A stretch of 64,000 nt of DNA, taken from IMG/VR virus record IMGVR_UViG_3300044825_001015, positions 1 through 64,000 of that record; one strand, 5' to 3'. Origin of the DNA: a virus. Made by a program: the position numbers and the translations under genes. The notes beneath the pieces were generated by a model. The model saw only the letters and a program-made list of their open reading frames with translations, searched no databases and was not told where the DNA came from. This document shows positions 61,089 to 64,000 of this stretch, one piece after another. Numbering within the stretch: position 1 is the stretch's first letter; each line of letters starts with the position of its first letter.

Positions 61089-61754
61089 ATGGGATTAGTA
61101 AAAGGTCTTAAGGCCATGAACCAAACAATTGATCGCCCCGCTGCTTCTTCAGACGGCCCTCGCGGTCGCTGGCTAAAGTTGAACGATGGTCAGAGTGTTA
61201 AGATTAAATTTCTTCAGGAACTAGATCCTGATTCACCAAATTACAATGATAAGGCTGGACTAGCATTTATTGCTGTTGAGCATACCAACCCATCCGATTA
61301 CCGTCGCAAGGCTCTTTGTAGCATTGAAGATCAGGGTCGTTGCTTTGGATGCGAAATGCATCGTCGTGACCCCAAGGCTGGATGGAAGGGCCGTAGCCGA
61401 CTCTACTGCAACATTCTTGTAAATGATGGTAATGAAGATCCATACGTTGCAATTTTCTCTCAGGGTACTGGACCAAAGTCAGCAACGCCTGAGATTATTC
61501 AATATGCTGGAGAGACTGGAAGCATTACTTCCAACACCTGGCGATTGAAGCGCACAGGTGAGCGCACAGATACAAACTACAGCATTATTCCTCTACCTAC
61601 TGATTCAGATCCAGTAGATATTGATGAACTAGAACTGTTCGATCTTGAGAAGTTGGCAGTTCGTGATGTTCCTTACGATGAGCAAGAATCCTTCTACACA
61701 GGTGTTTCTGGTGGAGAAGAGAGCGGTTCATCATCATCAAATGTTGAATGGTAA
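61089..61754 (+). CDS. Single-stranded DNA-binding protein, gp32-like
   Basis: 221 aa. Basic N-terminus (KGLKAMNQTIDR), an OB-like core with zinc residues H65, C77, C85 and C88 (VEHTN, KALCSIE, RCFGCEM), a pattern like T4 gp32, then NILVNDGNEDPYVAIF and TWRLKRTGERTDTNYSIIPL. The C-terminus is acidic with a Ser run (EESGSSSSNVEW), as in proteins that recruit partners to SSB-coated DNA. Uses more CGT/CGC arginine codons than the tail genes, as expected for high expression. Confidence 0.85.
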   Translation: MGLVKGLKAMNQTIDRPAASSDGPRGRWLKLNDGQSVKIKFLQELDPDSPNYNDKAGLAFIAVEHTNPSDYRRKALCSIEDQGRCFGCEMHRRDPKAGWKGRSRLYCNILVNDGNEDPYVAIFSQGTGPKSATPEIIQYAGETGSITSNTWRLKRTGERTDTNYSIIPLPTDSDPVDIDELELFDLEKLAVRDVPYDEQESFYTGVSGGEESGSSSSNVEW

Positions 61755-61770
61755 ATAGAAGATATGCTAC

Positions 61771-61798
61771 GCTAGGGCGGTAGAAATACCGCCCTAGC
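61771..61798 (+). terminator. Strong GAAA-tetraloop hairpin
   Basis: Perfect 12-bp stem GCTAGGGCGGTA (61771-61782) / TACCGCCCTAGC (61787-61798) with loop GAAA, no T-run. As at 9419, it is immediately followed by an AGGAGA-type SD and a GTG start. May terminate the SSB message or act as an RNA stability/processing element. Confidence 0.6.
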
Positions 61799-61815
61799 AG
61801 CATTATAGGAGACAA

Positions 61816-64000
61816 GTGACTGATTTAGTACATCTACATGTTCATAGCCATTACAGTCTAATGGATGGCCTTTCCTCACCAGCAGAATTACTCGCTGCAG
61901 CAAAGGATCTTGGACAGACGGCTCTCGCTGTGACAGATCATGGCACACTATCTTCCCACCGCGATATGCAGAAATCAGCACGCGAGGCGGGACTAAAGCC
62001 AATCCTAGGTGTAGAGGCTTATATCTCAGAGACAGACAGATTCGACAAGCGAGATATTAAGAGTCGTGACGATAATACTCAGGTATTCAATCATATTATC
62101 CTTCTGGCTAAGGACCAGGCTGGTCTTCAGAATCTTCAGAAGTTATCTGAGTTAGCGTGGAATGAAGGATTCTACCGCAAGCCGCGCATCGACTTTGAAG
62201 TCTTGAGTGATTATGGTGATGGCCTTATTGTCCTGTCGGGATGCCTTAATGGGCTTATTTCTAAGGCTATCCAGCGAGGCGATGAGGCCAAGGCCCGTGA
62301 TATGCTTAGATTCTTTAAGAATCGATTCAATGATGACTTCTACATGGAAGTTCAGCCACATAATCCTCCAGAGATTAATCATGCTCTTCTTAATCTGGCT
62401 GACGAGTTTAAGATCAAACCAGTAACTACTTCAGACTGCCATTTTGCGCGGGAAGATCAAAGAGCCGTAGAAGAAGCCCTACTTATCCTTTCTACTAAGC
62501 CTAATATGAATAAGGATGCATCTTACGCATCTGGCAAGCAGATCAAGGATGTATTCGAACGTCTTAACCACCTGTATCCAGAGCGCCCGATTTCCTTTGA
62601 GGGGTGGGACTTGTTCATCCAGAGTCGCCTAGATATCGACACATGGTATAAGAAGTCTGGGATTGATCGTACCGATATCTACGAAAGCACGCTGGAGATT
62701 GCAGATAAGATCGGGGAATACGAATATTACGAAAACCTATCCCTGCTCCCACAGCCTAAGAAAGATCCTAATGTTCAGTTAGCAGAGATGTGTGGGTATG
62801 AACTTAGAGCAAAGGGGCTGGAGGCTGAAGAATACATTAATAGACTTAATGAAGAATTAGAGGTAATTAAGGACAAGGACTTTGCCTCCTACTTCTTAGT
62901 TGTTGCAGATATGATTCAGTATGCTAAGAAGAACAATATTTTAGTGGGTCCAGGACGAGGATCAGCAGCAGGATCACTAGTATGCTACTTGCTTGGAATC
63001 ACAGAAGTAGATCCTATTGAGTATGATTTACTGTTCTTCCGATTTATTAACCCAGAACGAAACGATTTCCCAGATATTGATACAGACTTTATGGATCGCC
63101 GTCGTAACGAGGTTAAGGAATACCTACGCAAAAAATTTAAAAACGTTGCTAGTATTTCTACCTTCCAATATTTTAAGGACAAGGGTGTCGTTCGTGATGC
63201 TTCTCGCGTATTTGCAGTACCACTAGGAGATGTAAACAAGGCTCTAAAGGGTATTGAGACTTGGGAAGATTTTGAATCAAATCCAAATACTAGATGGTTC
63301 CGCGATAAGTATCCAGAAGTTACAGATTTGGCTAGCAAACTTCGTGGAAGAATTCGCGCAGTTGGAGTTCATGCTGCAGGAGTGGTTGTTGCAAAGGAGC
63401 CTATTTCTAAGTACGCTCCTATGGAAACTAGAAGTGACACTAACGACAAGGTAAGTGGTCGCGTTCCAGTAGTTGCATATGACATGGAGCAAGCAGCGGA
63501 TATTGGATTGATTAAACTAGACGCCCTTGGCCTTAAAACTCTTTCAGTAGTTAAAGACACTCTAGACATTATCAAGGATAGGACTGGTAAAGATATTGAC
63601 TTGCATTCAATATCTTTAGATGATGAATTAGTTTATCAAGACCTATCTAATGGTTTTACCAAGGGTGTGTTCCAGGCAGAGGCAACTCCGTATACTAATT
63701 TGCTAATTAAGATGGGTGTAGAAAGATTTGAGGATTTAGTAGCCTCTAATGCACTTGTTCGCCCTGGCGCTATGAATACTGTAGGCGCTGCATATATCGC
63801 TCGTAAGCAGGGTAGAGAGCAAATTAAATATGTTCATGAGATAATGCGTCCTTTCACAGAACGAACATATGGTGTTATCATATATCAGGAGCAAGTTATG
63901 CAGGCTTGTGTTTACCTAGGTGGTATGACATGGGCAGAAGCAGATAAGGTCCGAAAAATTATTGGTAAGAAAAAGGATGCAAAAGAGTTTGAACAGTTCA
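61816..64000 (+). CDS. dnaE: DNA polymerase III alpha subunit (DnaE type), partial
   Basis: The GTG at 61816, with TAGGAGA 3 nt upstream, opens a frame that runs to the window end (728 codons, C-terminus missing). PHP domain: VHLHVHSHYSLMDG (metal-site H6, H8, H10) and TDHGTLSSHRD (D41-H42). Polymerase core: LVGPGRGSAAGSLVCYLLGI, then ERNDFPDIDTDFMDRRR with the two catalytic aspartates of PDIDTD, VHAAGVVVAKEPI, and VIIYQEQVMQACVYLGGMTW. A family C polymerase as replicase is found in a number of large actinophages. Main chain-extending enzyme of this genome. Confidence 0.95.
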   Translation, partial: MTDLVHLHVHSHYSLMDGLSSPAELLAAAKDLGQTALAVTDHGTLSSHRDMQKSAREAGLKPILGVEAYISETDRFDKRDIKSRDDNTQVFNHIILLAKDQAGLQNLQKLSELAWNEGFYRKPRIDFEVLSDYGDGLIVLSGCLNGLISKAIQRGDEAKARDMLRFFKNRFNDDFYMEVQPHNPPEINHALLNLADEFKIKPVTTSDCHFAREDQRAVEEALLILSTKPNMNKDASYASGKQIKDVFERLNHLYPERPISFEGWDLFIQSRLDIDTWYKKSGIDRTDIYESTLEIADKIGEYEYYENLSLLPQPKKDPNVQLAEMCGYELRAKGLEAEEYINRLNEELEVIKDKDFASYFLVVADMIQYAKKNNILVGPGRGSAAGSLVCYLLGITEVDPIEYDLLFFRFINPERNDFPDIDTDFMDRRRNEVKEYLRKKFKNVASISTFQYFKDKGVVRDASRVFAVPLGDVNKALKGIETWEDFESNPNTRWFRDKYPEVTDLASKLRGRIRAVGVHAAGVVVAKEPISKYAPMETRSDTNDKVSGRVPVVAYDMEQAADIGLIKLDALGLKTLSVVKDTLDIIKDRTGKDIDLHSISLDDELVYQDLSNGFTKGVFQAEATPYTNLLIKMGVERFEDLVASNALVRPGAMNTVGAAYIARKQGREQIKYVHEIMRPFTERTYGVIIYQEQVMQACVYLGGMTWAEADKVRKIIGKKKDAKEFEQF

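Noticed and set aside
1-64000. Integrase, lysogeny repressor or insertion sequence
   Set aside because: No tyrosine or serine recombinase, transposase or clear repressor was found, so a lytic lifestyle is likely but cannot be settled from one window.

Overview
The window is a 64 kb piece of a tailed double-stranded DNA phage genome, A+T-rich and almost gap-free, with many start/stop overlaps (ATGA, TAATG, GTGA). HK97-type head genes, a very long tape measure gene, a tail-assembly frameshift and no contractile-sheath gene point to a long-tailed siphovirus. ThyX, class II ribonucleotide reductase, an amidase endolysin, extended -10 promoters and apparently leaderless starts fit an actinobacterial host, perhaps a low-GC freshwater lineage. 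The host call is inference; nothing in the sequence proves it.

Layout. 1-2464 (minus strand): a cut-off small gene, a 47-aa zinc protein, an HNH protein, three small unknowns and thyX. 2465-2579: divergent promoter region. 2580-7514 (plus, as is everything after it): glycosyltransferase, class II ribonucleotide reductase, a 2-oxoglutarate/Fe(II) oxygenase, a holin candidate, a small protein and the endolysin. 7611-26828: an unusually large tail-fibre locus with fibre modules, a cysteine-rich protein, a Phe-Pro repeat protein, three more oxygenases and four related beta-fold proteins whose C-terminal halves look like DUF6065 or dUTPase. 26886-35330: portal, protease-Tudor-scaffold fusion, major capsid protein, connectors and tail tube. 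35444-54841: tail chaperones G and GT (made by -1 frameshift), tape measure, distal tail, hub, tail-borne amidase and minor tail/fibre proteins. 54867-64000: small proteins, GNAT, HNH, phosphoesterase, helicase-loader candidate, DnaB-like helicase, primase, gp32-like SSB and a DnaE-type polymerase that runs off the end. I saw no terminase, integrase, tRNA gene or CRISPR array.

How it works together. ThyX and the reductase supply dNTPs to the replication proteins at the right end. Head and tail genes are split into transcription units by hairpin terminators and TGnTATAAT-type promoters. The two most abundant virion proteins, capsid and tail tube, share an identical 16-nt translation leader. 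Scaffold is probably made from an internal start inside the protease gene, and GT from a canonical CCCAAAC slip site.

The most unusual part is the fibre locus. Two blocks (9460-15641 and 15671-24353) repeat the same order: fibre with homologous repeats, paralogous fibre-end protein, TAATG-coupled variable MP-protein, then a cassette mixing 2OG oxygenases with the DUF6065-like family. I regard this duplicated fibre-plus-oxygenase arrangement as the best candidate for an undescribed system.
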